From positions 372,001 to 436,000 of the forward strand of contig JACKLF010000002.1 of NCBI GenBank assembly GCA_024236055.1: a stretch of DNA of 64,000 bases. Direction: 5' to 3'. Numbering within the stretch: position 1 is the stretch's first letter; each line of letters begins with the position of its first letter. A model generated the notes under the pieces. That model was given only the letters and a program-made list of their open reading frames with translations. It had not been told where the DNA came from and did not search any database. The DNA is from Alphaproteobacteria bacterium. GTDB taxonomy: Bacteria > Pseudomonadota > Alphaproteobacteria > Micropepsales > Micropepsaceae. Both the position numbers and the translations under genes were made by a program. Positions 55,315 to 62,423 of this stretch are shown one piece after another.

Positions 55315-56413
55315 ATTTGCCCGGCGTGCAGCTTAGCAGCCGGCCATCCAGGCTGGAGCCGATCAGCAGGTGATGGCCGTCATAGGCCGCCACCGACGCC
55401 CCGCCGATCTGTTTGCCGTCATTGCCATAGACCGGCGTCACCGACATGGGCGCGCCGCCATCCAGGCTGACCCGCATCACCTGCGAGGCGCTGGGCCTGG
55501 CCGCGTCGGCGGCGAAGCCGCGCCAGTCGTGCAGATTGGCGTGGGCCCCCACCAGAAGATTGCCGTTCGGCCCCATGGTGATGCGGTCCGGACCCGCCGG
55601 CAGGGTCAGCGCCTGGTCCTCGTCCGTCAGGGTGCCGCTGAAACTTTCGCGGCGATAGCTCTTGAAGTTGCGGCTCAGCATGCCCGACACCAGCAGGTGC
55701 TGGCCGTCGCCCGTCAGCACCAGGCTGCGCGGGCCGTACAGTCCCTCGGCCATCACCCGGAAACTCATGCCGTTGAAGTACAGGATATTGCCGCCCGGGA
55801 TGACGCCATAGTCCTGCAGCCAGCGCATCGGCGCATTGTCGGCCGCGCCGTTGTTGGCGACATAGAAGGTGCCCGGCCCGCCGGCCACGACATCCTGCGG
55901 ATCGGTCAGCAGCCCGCCCTCTATGGTGCCTTCGGCCACCAGCGCGGGGGCGATCTGGGGATTGGTCACCTCGAAACTGTCGATGCTGAAGCGGTTTCTG
56001 TTGCCTTTTGTGGTGGAGCGGTGATTCACCGCCATCAGGAACAGGCCCTTGCCGTCGGGGCTGGGAAAGGTGCCGATCCCGCGCGGATGAAAATCCTTGG
56101 GCGCGCCCGCCAGCTTCACGGGCTTGGCCATGCCACCATTCGGTGCGCCGCCCAGCGTCAGCGCGTAAATGCCGTCGCCGGCATCGGGTCCGCGCGCGCT
56201 GGAAACCGCCAGAAATGCGGTGTTGCCGGAAATCTCGATATCGCTGACGCCCGGCAGCCGGGCCAGAACCTGGCACGACCCGTTAAAACCGCTCAGCGTG
56301 CTGGAAAAAAAGCCATTGGCCCATATCGCGCGGGCCCCGGCGCCCACCAGCGTGACCGCGATGATGATCGCGGCCATCCGGCCCCATCGCATCGGACGGC
56401 GGCGAAAGATCAT
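55313..56413 (-). CDS. paraoxonase/arylesterase-like beta-propeller protein
   Basis: The 366-residue protein has an N-terminal membrane anchor (MAAIIIAVTLVGAGARAIWA) and then a six-bladed propeller pattern. Blocks resemble serum paraoxonases: SDIEISGNTAFLAVSSARG, HPRGIGTFPSPDGKGLFLMA with a following VNHR, and PQDVVAGGPGTFYVANNG. Paraoxonases hydrolyse lactones, including acyl-homoserine lactones, with calcium-bound asparagines and aspartates. Lactonase activity here is inferred. It overlaps the next gene's start by four bases. Confidence 0.75.
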   Translation of the reverse strand: MIFRRRPMRWGRMAAIIIAVTLVGAGARAIWANGFFSSTLSGFNGSCQVLARLPGVSDIEISGNTAFLAVSSARGPDAGDGIYALTLGGAPNGGMAKPVKLAGAPKDFHPRGIGTFPSPDGKGLFLMAVNHRSTTKGNRNRFSIDSFEVTNPQIAPALVAEGTIEGGLLTDPQDVVAGGPGTFYVANNGAADNAPMRWLQDYGVIPGGNILYFNGMSFRVMAEGLYGPRSLVLTGDGQHLLVSGMLSRNFKSYRRESFSGTLTDEDQALTLPAGPDRITMGPNGNLLVGAHANLHDWRGFAADAARPSASQVMRVSLDGGAPMSVTPVYGNDGKQIGGASVAAYDGHHLLIGSSLDGRLLSCTPGK

Positions 56414-58242
56414 GCCGCATCCCCGGCGGCATTCCCTGTGGAATCCTGGGCGAACTGCAGCCGCGCCAGACGCGCATACAGCCCCTCGCCTGCCATCAGC
56501 CCGGCATGGTCGCCTTCGGCCACCACCTTGCCCTGGTCCATCACCACGATGCGCTTCAGCCGCTGGATGGTGGAAAAGCGATGGGCGATGACCAGCGTGG
56601 TGCGTCCCACCATCAGGTTGGCCAGCGCGCCCTGCACCAGCCGCTCATTTTCCGCATCGAGCGCGCTGGTCGCCTCGTCCAGCAGCAGCAGCGGCGCGTC
56701 GCGCAGGATCGCGCGGGCGATCGCCAGGCGCTGGCGCTGGCCGCCCGACAGCGTCACGCCGCGCTCGCCCACCAGCGTGTTGAAGCCGGACGGCAGTTTT
56801 TCGATGAACTCGCTCGCCGCCGCCGCATCCGCCGCGCGGCGCACCGCGGCATCGTCCGCATCCTGGCGGCCATAGCGGATATTGTCGGCGATGGTGCCCG
56901 AAAAGATCACCGGGTCCTGGGCCACCACCGCGATGCGGCTGCGAAGCGCCACCGGATCGAGTTGCGTGATGTCCACGCCATCGAACTGGATGGTGCCGGC
57001 CTGCGCCTCGAAGAAGCGCAGCATCAACTGGAACACGGTCGACTTGCCCGCGCCCGACGGGCCGACCAGCGCCACCGCCTCGCCCTGTTTCACGTCCAGC
57101 GAGAAGCCGTGCAGCGCCTTGTAATCGGGGCGCGAGGGATAATGGAAACTGACATTGTCGAAGCGCACCGCCCCGCCGGCCGTCGCGGGAAGCGCTGCCG
57201 GATGGGCCGGCGCGGCAATCGCCGGCGCGGCATGCAGCAATTCCATCAGTCGTTCGGACGCGCCCGCCGCCCGCTGCAGATCGCCCCACACTTCCGACAG
57301 CGAGCCCACGCCGCCCCCGGTCAGGAAGCCGTAAATGATGAAGGCCACCAGGTCGCCGCCGGTCAGCCGGCCGGCGATCATGTCATGCAGGCCGATCAGA
57401 CCGACCGTGGCCAGGCTGGCAAAGGCGGTGAAGATTGCCACCGCGGTCAGCACCGCGCGCGCCAGGGTGCGGCGGCGGGCAATGGCAAAGGACCGCTCGA
57501 CCGAGGCCGAGAATTGCGCGCGCTCATGCGCCTCCTCGGTAAAGGCCTGCACGGTGGACACCGCGTTCAGGATCTCGGTGCCGCGCGCGGCGGTTTCGGC
57601 GATCGAATCCTGGCTGACGCGCGAGAGCTTTCGCACCCAGCGCCCGAAGAACAGCATCGGCACCAGCACCGCCAGCACCGCCACGATCACCAGCAGCGCC
57701 AGCTTGAAGCTGGTGACGAACATCAGCACCAGCCCGCCGGTCACGGTGACCATGTTGCGCATCGCCACCGAGGCGGACGATCCGACCACCTGCTGGATCA
57801 GGGTCGTGTCGGCGGTCAGGCGCGACAGCACCTCGCCGGTGCGGGTGACTTCAAAGAATTCCGGCGACAGGCCCAGCACATTGTCGAACACCGCCTTGCG
57901 GATGTCGGCCACCACCCGTTCGCCCAGCCAGGTAACGGAGTAGAAGCGGGTGGCCGAGGCGATGCCCAGCGCCGCCGCCGCCAGCACGAAATCGACATAG
58001 AAGCCGGTCAGGGCATGGGCCTGGGCCGCCGACAGGCCCTGGGCGTTGATCAGGCCGCGGGCGAACTGGGGCAGGACCAGGGTGGCCGCCGACGCCGTGG
58101 CCAGCGCCACCAGCGCCACCGCGATGCGGCCGCGATAGCGCCCCAGGAACGGCAAAAGCCCCCTGAGCGGAGCCAGGGAGCGGCTCTTGGGCCGTCCTGC
58201 CGCCACGCGGGCGGTTTCCTTGGCAAAATCCTGTCCGGCCAT
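56410..58242 (-). CDS. ABC exporter, fused permease and ATPase (MsbA-like)
   Basis: The 610-residue half-transporter has a six-helix permease domain (residues 30-320) and an ATPase domain with GPSGAGKST, the signature LSGGQRQRLAIARAIL, the Walker B LLLLDEATSALD and VIAHR. It probably exports a lipid or peptide as a homodimer. It is co-transcribed with the paraoxonase-like gene, so the latter may act on an exported molecule. Confidence 0.9.
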   Translation of the reverse strand: MAGQDFAKETARVAAGRPKSRSLAPLRGLLPFLGRYRGRIAVALVALATASAATLVLPQFARGLINAQGLSAAQAHALTGFYVDFVLAAAALGIASATRFYSVTWLGERVVADIRKAVFDNVLGLSPEFFEVTRTGEVLSRLTADTTLIQQVVGSSASVAMRNMVTVTGGLVLMFVTSFKLALLVIVAVLAVLVPMLFFGRWVRKLSRVSQDSIAETAARGTEILNAVSTVQAFTEEAHERAQFSASVERSFAIARRRTLARAVLTAVAIFTAFASLATVGLIGLHDMIAGRLTGGDLVAFIIYGFLTGGGVGSLSEVWGDLQRAAGASERLMELLHAAPAIAAPAHPAALPATAGGAVRFDNVSFHYPSRPDYKALHGFSLDVKQGEAVALVGPSGAGKSTVFQLMLRFFEAQAGTIQFDGVDITQLDPVALRSRIAVVAQDPVIFSGTIADNIRYGRQDADDAAVRRAADAAAASEFIEKLPSGFNTLVGERGVTLSGGQRQRLAIARAILRDAPLLLLDEATSALDAENERLVQGALANLMVGRTTLVIAHRFSTIQRLKRIVVMDQGKVVAEGDHAGLMAGEGLYARLARLQFAQDSTGNAAGDAA

Positions 58243-58402
58243 GCCTTTTCCTTGCCCTGTCCCCCTGGAACCGGACCTTGTGGAACATGGGCTGTATATA
58301 GGCCCCCGCCGGACGGACCAAATGAACTATTGGGGCCATTTGCCGACTTTTTGTCCCCTCCGGCCTGCGCTGGCGACGGCCGCGGGGCGGCCTGCCAGCT
58401 AG

Positions 58403-58443
58403 GGCCACCTCCCCCATCTGCGCCGCAGCGCAAGGGGGAGGCC
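58403..58443. repeat. palindromic intergenic element
   Basis: CCTCCCCC (58408-58415) pairs with GGGGGAGG (58434-58441), and an inner GCGC pairs with GCGC. It lies between the ABC exporter start and rpmE. It has the look of small REP-like palindromes found across alphaproteobacterial genomes, though I cannot confirm other copies here. Confidence 0.55.
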
Positions 58444-58533
58444 AACAACCTTGCACGAAGATGCAGCCTCCCCTATAAGCCCCGCCTTCGGGCCCGGTCG
58501 GCAATCGGCGCCCCGTCACGAAAGGCACGCGTC

Positions 58534-58758
58534 ATGAAAAAGGGCATCCACCCCGATTATCACTTCGTCGAGGTCCATCTGAACGATGGCTCGACCTACA
58601 AGACGCGCACGACCTGGGGCGAAGCCGGCCAGAAGATGACCCTGGACATCGACCCCACCACGCACCCGGCCTGGACCGGCGGCCAGCAGCAGTTGATGGA
58701 CCGCGGCGGTCGTCTGACGCGCTTCAACAAGAAGTTCGCCGGATTCGTGAAGTCCTGA
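58534..58758 (+). CDS. rpmE: 50S ribosomal protein L31
   Basis: The 74-residue protein begins MKKGIHPDYHFVEVHLNDGS and has HPAWTGGQQQLMDRGGRLTR. It has no cysteines, so it is the zinc-free type. The start follows AAAGG. A strong terminator follows at once. Confidence 0.97.
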   Translation: MKKGIHPDYHFVEVHLNDGSTYKTRTTWGEAGQKMTLDIDPTTHPAWTGGQQQLMDRGGRLTRFNKKFAGFVKS

Positions 58759-58779
58759 GGGACACACCGCAGAATCAAA

Positions 58780-58810
58780 AAAAACGCCGCCGGTTTCCGG
58801 CGGCGTTTTT
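58780..58810. terminator. intrinsic terminator after rpmE
   Basis: CGCCGCCGG and its complement CCGGCGGCG pair perfectly around TTT, with A5 before and T5 after. It can work in both directions, for rpmE and for the minus-strand rcdA operon. Confidence 0.93.
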
Positions 58811-58831
58811 GTTTGTGCTGGCAGCAAACGG

Positions 58832-59338
58832 TCAGGAAATGCCGAAGGCCTGGGCCAGCGCATCCTGCTGGGCGTGCACGGCGGGCGCAGGGGCGGCCTG
58901 CAATTCGCCGAACAGGAATTCGTCCAGCCGGGCGATACGGCGATACAGGCTGTCGCTGCGTTCCAGCAGTTCGCGCAGTTTCTCGGGCAGATCGCTGGTG
59001 TCTTCCGAACAGGCGCCCAGACAGATTTCCCGCGAGCCCAGCCGATAGCGATCCTGGCGCGCATCGTCGGCATCCATCTCGCCATCATGCACCGCGCGCT
59101 GCACCAGCAGCCAGCTTGCCGCCTGCATCAGCCGCGTGGTCACGCGCATGCTTTCGCCGGCATAGAGCATCGCCGCCTTGCGCGGCAGGTCGCGCGATTC
59201 CTCGCGGCCCTTGCCGTCCAGATAGCGGGCCGTCTCCTCGACCAGCGCCATGCCTTCATCGAAGGTGCGATCGAACATCGCCGAGTCGGTGAAGGCCTGG
59301 CTTTCGCCGGCCTGATCGGATCCGGTGTGATGGGTCAT
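58832..59338 (-). CDS. rcdA: RcdA-type regulator of CtrA degradation (DUF1465)
   Basis: The 168-residue protein is a DUF1465 member, the family of Caulobacter RcdA. The core block EETARYLDGKGREESRDLPR, ESMRVTTRLMQAASWLLVQR and LPEKLRELLERSDSLYRRIA form a helical bundle. RcdA helps deliver CtrA to ClpXP. It follows DUF1192 on the minus strand after a 165-base gap. The family is clear; orthology to RcdA rests on the family and on the presence of CtrA and SciP nearby. Confidence 0.8.
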   Translation of the reverse strand: MTHHTGSDQAGESQAFTDSAMFDRTFDEGMALVEETARYLDGKGREESRDLPRKAAMLYAGESMRVTTRLMQAASWLLVQRAVHDGEMDADDARQDRYRLGSREICLGACSEDTSDLPEKLRELLERSDSLYRRIARLDEFLFGELQAAPAPAVHAQQDALAQAFGIS

Positions 59339-59503
59339 GTCTTGTTCCTGCTTTTACGCCTGCCCCCCTGGCAGACGGCAACGCTAGCAAGATCGCGGGC
59401 GGCAGGCCAAGCCTCTTTCGCGGTTAATGCGGCGGCGCGCATGCGCCCAGGCCCGAAAACCGCGCAATGGCGGGCTTTTCCTGTGCGTATTAACATTGAC
59501 GCT

Positions 59504-59695
59504 TCACCGTTTGAAGAAATTCTCCGCCGCCGAACGGGTTGCCGCGCGCGCGCCGATCGCCTCGCGGCAGCGCGCAATCTCCTCTTCCAGGACCACGATG
59601 CGCGCTTCCAGTTCATGCGCGCTGAGGGTGGAAATGTCCTCGCCCGGCACGATGGCGGGCCTGGCCTTGCGCGGTTCCAGATCGTCAAGGTTCAT
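59504..59695 (-). CDS. DUF1192 domain-containing protein
   Basis: The 63-residue protein starts MNLDDLEPRKARPAIVPGED, typical of DUF1192, with a coiled coil (LSAHELEARIVVLEEEIARC) after it. No function is established. In related genomes it lies next to rcdA and a quinone oxidoreductase, as here. Confidence 0.8.
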   Translation of the reverse strand: MNLDDLEPRKARPAIVPGEDISTLSAHELEARIVVLEEEIARCREAIGARAATRSAAENFFKR

Positions 59696-59756
59696 CGCTT
59701 TGGCCCCTTTTCGATTTCCGGTTTAGTGTGGGGCCGCACCCCGATACGCGCAAGAC

Positions 59757-60743
59757 ATGCAGGACATGAAGGTTCTCCGTTTTGAAAATCCCGGCCGGGA
59801 CTATTGCCTGGTCGTGGCAGACGCGCCTGTGCCGCAGCCGGGGCCCGGCCAGGTGCTGATCCAGGTAACGGCGGCGGGCCTGAACCGCGCCGACCTGCTG
59901 CAGGGCCGCGGCCTTTATCCGCCGCCGCCCGGCGCACCCGACATTCCGGGCATGGAAGTGTCGGGCACCATCGCCGCGCTGGGACCGGACGTGACGGACC
60001 TCACCATGGGCCAGCCGGTCTGCGCCCTTATGGCGGGCGGCGGCTATGCCCGGATGGCGCTGGCCGATGCCGGATCGGTGCTGGCGCTGCCAAAGGGCGT
60101 CGACCTGGCGGAGGCGGCGGGCCTGCCCGAAGCCTGTTTCACCGCCTGGACCAATATCGTCGATACCGGCCGGCTGGCGGACGGCGAAAGCCTGTTGGTG
60201 CATGGTGGCACCAGCGGCATCGGGGTGATGGCCATCCAGATGTTCGCCGCGCTGGGCCACCGGGTTTTCGCCACCGCCGGATCGGACGGCAAATGCACAG
60301 CCTGCAGGGAACTGGGCGCCGCACGCGCCATCAACTATCGCACGGAAGATTTCGTCGCCGCGGTTATGGATGCCACCGGGGGCAAGGGCGTGGATGTGAT
60401 CCTGGACATGGTCGGCGGCGACTATGTCCAGCGCAACATCGCGGCGGCGGCCCCGTGGGGCCGCATCGTCAACATCGCCTATCAGAACGGCGCCAGGACC
60501 CAGGTGGATTTCACCCCGGTGCTGCTGAAAAAGCTGACCCTGGCGGCCACCACCCTGCGCGGGCGCACCCCCGCCCAGAAACAGCATATCCGCGACGCGC
60601 TGGCTGCCCGGGTCTGGCCGCTGATCGCGGCTGGCCGCATCCGGCCCGTGACCGCCCGGCGCTTTGCCTTCGATGCGGCCAATGAAGCCCATGCCGCGAT
60701 GGCCCAGGGCGGTCATATCGGCAAGATTCTTCTGGAATTATAG
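59757..60743 (+). CDS. NAD(P)H-quinone oxidoreductase (zinc-free MDR, PIG3 type)
   Basis: The 328-residue protein is a medium-chain dehydrogenase/reductase without zinc ligands. Substrate-domain GLNRADLLQGRGLYPPPPG and the nucleotide loop VHGGTSGIGVMAIQ at about 158-171 are clear. Related PIG3/TP53I3 enzymes reduce quinones with NADPH. The ATG at 59757 and another at 59766 are both possible starts. A hairpin lies between it and trcR. Confidence 0.9.
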   Translation: MQDMKVLRFENPGRDYCLVVADAPVPQPGPGQVLIQVTAAGLNRADLLQGRGLYPPPPGAPDIPGMEVSGTIAALGPDVTDLTMGQPVCALMAGGGYARMALADAGSVLALPKGVDLAEAAGLPEACFTAWTNIVDTGRLADGESLLVHGGTSGIGVMAIQMFAALGHRVFATAGSDGKCTACRELGAARAINYRTEDFVAAVMDATGGKGVDVILDMVGGDYVQRNIAAAAPWGRIVNIAYQNGARTQVDFTPVLLKKLTLAATTLRGRTPAQKQHIRDALAARVWPLIAAGRIRPVTARRFAFDAANEAHAAMAQGGHIGKILLEL

Positions 60744-60826
60744 GCGGTTAGATCACCCGCCGCCGGTTGCCACGAATTTCCTTGCGCGAATTTCTTTGCT
60801 CTGTGCCCGGGCCCCGGCTACAACCT

Positions 60827-60865
60827 CCCCATTCCTCGAAAGGATTAGCCTTGCGAGGGGTGGGG
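60827..60865. repeat. long imperfect palindrome upstream of trcR
   Basis: A 17-position stem (60827-60843 with 60849-60865), with two G-T pairs and one mismatch, closes a five-base loop ATTAG. It lies 84 bases after the oxidoreductase stop and 53 bases before trcR. It may be a terminator without a T-run, a leader element of trcR or a mobile palindrome. Confidence 0.55.
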
Positions 60866-60917
60866 CCGGTGAAAAAGCTCCCACCCGCAGAACACCCGTA
60901 TCGTGGGAGAGATTGCC

Positions 60918-61616
60918 ATGGCCGCCGACAACAAGCCGCTGATGCCCAAGGCCACCGCCGTCTGGCTGGTGGACAATACCGCCCTGTCCTTTGAGCAGAT
61001 CGCCGATTTCTGCGGTCTGCATCCGCTGGAAGTGAAGGGCATCGCCGACGAGGATGTCGCCAAGGGCATCAAGGGCCAGGACCCGGTCGCCACCGGCCAG
61101 CTGACGCGCGAGCAGATCGCCGATGCCGAAAAAGACCCCAACAAGCGCCTGAAGATGGCGCCGCCCAAGCACAAGATGCCCAACGTGCGCCTGAAGCGCG
61201 CCCCGCGCTACACCCCGGTGTCCAAGCGCCAGGACAAGCCGGATGCGGTCTACTGGCTGATCAAGAACCACCCGGAATTCACCGACAGCGAGATCATCAA
61301 GCTGATCGGCACCACCAAGGCCACCATCGCCAAGATCCGCGAGCGGTCGCACTGGAACGCGGCCAACATCAAGGCGGTGGACCCGGTGACGCTGGGCCTG
61401 ACCTCGCAGCTGGAGCTGGACCTGGCGGTGACCCGCGCCAGCGCCCGGGTGGAGCGCGCCAACAAGCGCGCCGCCAAGAAGGGCGCCGCGCTCAAGTCGA
61501 TCTCCGAAACGACCGGCGAAGGCCTGCATGAGCTGCCGCCGCGCCCCGAAGAGCCGTCGGCAGGCACGCCCGCGCCCGACGATGAGGGCCTGTCGGCGGA
61601 GCTGGAACAGGATTAA
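60918..61616 (+). CDS. trcR: cell-cycle transcriptional regulator TrcR (DUF1013)
   Basis: The 232-residue protein is a DUF1013 member. The conserved stretch LMPKATAVWLVDNTALSFEQ at about residues 8-27, IADFCGLHPLEVKGIADEDV, and the second helix-turn-helix-like region KNHPEFTDSEIIKLIGTTKA are intact. The family is named TrcR and is linked to transcriptional control of the cell cycle in alphaproteobacteria. I use the ATG at 60918 after GGGAGAG; a GTG five codons earlier is less likely. Confidence 0.85.
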   Translation: MAADNKPLMPKATAVWLVDNTALSFEQIADFCGLHPLEVKGIADEDVAKGIKGQDPVATGQLTREQIADAEKDPNKRLKMAPPKHKMPNVRLKRAPRYTPVSKRQDKPDAVYWLIKNHPEFTDSEIIKLIGTTKATIAKIRERSHWNAANIKAVDPVTLGLTSQLELDLAVTRASARVERANKRAAKKGAALKSISETTGEGLHELPPRPEEPSAGTPAPDDEGLSAELEQD

Positions 61617-61645
61617 GTTCCATCTCTGACGCGCGAATTTTGTGC

Positions 61646-61728
61646 GCCGTGCAGGAGCAAGGAGCGATGTGGGCAAAGCGGCCCATGAGCGACGCGCGAC
61701 GCACACGGTGTGCAAAAGGCGCTCGTCA
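61646..61728 (-). repeat. dispersed intergenic repeat, copy B (3' of the DedA-type gene)
   Basis: This is the second copy of the element at 14692-14775, same orientation, again starting at the stop codon of a minus-strand gene. The hairpin arms are kept with a U-A to U-G change in the first stem, which hints at structure at the RNA level. Confidence 0.7.
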
Positions 61729-62340
61729 GAACAGGTATTTGACCGCCACGATCCCAGCCACGACCACCAGCAGGAAGACGATGAGCGAGGCTTCCAGCCG
61801 CTTCTCGATGAAGCGGCGCGCCTCTTCGCCTTTCCAGTAAAGCAGGCCCGCGACCAGGAAGAAGCGCCCGCCCCGGGTGATGACCGACATCAGCATGAAC
61901 AGCCAGAAGCTGAAATGCGCGAAGCCCGAGGTGATGGTCACCAGCTTGTAGGGAATGGGCGTGAAGCCCTTGATCAGGATCACGATCGCGCCATAGCGGG
62001 CGTACCAGGATTCGAACGACTGCATGTCGCTTCCCAGGTGATAGACCTGGATCAGCCACTGGCCCAGCGAGTCATACAGAAACGCGCCGATGGCATAGCC
62101 AGCCGCCCCGCCCAGCACCGACCACAGGGTGCACCAGCCGGCCAGGAACCAGGCCCGGCGCCGGTCGGCCAGCACCATTGGGATCAGCATGATGTCGGTG
62201 GGAATGGGGAAAAAGCTGGCCTCGGCAAAGGTGAAGGCGGCCAGCGCCGCCCGGGCATGGCGCCCGGCGGCATTGCGCATCATCCAGTCATACATGGCGC
62301 GCAGGCCGCGCGGCTTTTCCGGCTGATCTATGGCGGACAT
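61726..62340 (-). CDS. DedA/YqaA family membrane protein
   Basis: The 204-residue protein has five or so membrane segments and the DedA/SNARE-associated core (AAFTFAEASFFPIPTDIMLI, ARYGAIVILIKGFTPIPYKL, ITSGFAHFSFWLFMLMSVIT, RFFLVAGLLYW). Family members flip or transport lipids. I use the ATG at 62340, MSAIDQPEKP. The stop lies at the start of repeat copy B. Confidence 0.87.
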   Translation of the reverse strand: MSAIDQPEKPRGLRAMYDWMMRNAAGRHARAALAAFTFAEASFFPIPTDIMLIPMVLADRRRAWFLAGWCTLWSVLGGAAGYAIGAFLYDSLGQWLIQVYHLGSDMQSFESWYARYGAIVILIKGFTPIPYKLVTITSGFAHFSFWLFMLMSVITRGGRFFLVAGLLYWKGEEARRFIEKRLEASLIVFLLVVVAGIVAVKYLF

Positions 62341-62423
62341 CGGCTCTCCTGCCGGGCTTCTAGCATCTGGGCGGCGCGGGGCAAACCTTGCCGCCAATTG
62401 TGGCTTTCTTTAGCGTCCGGACG

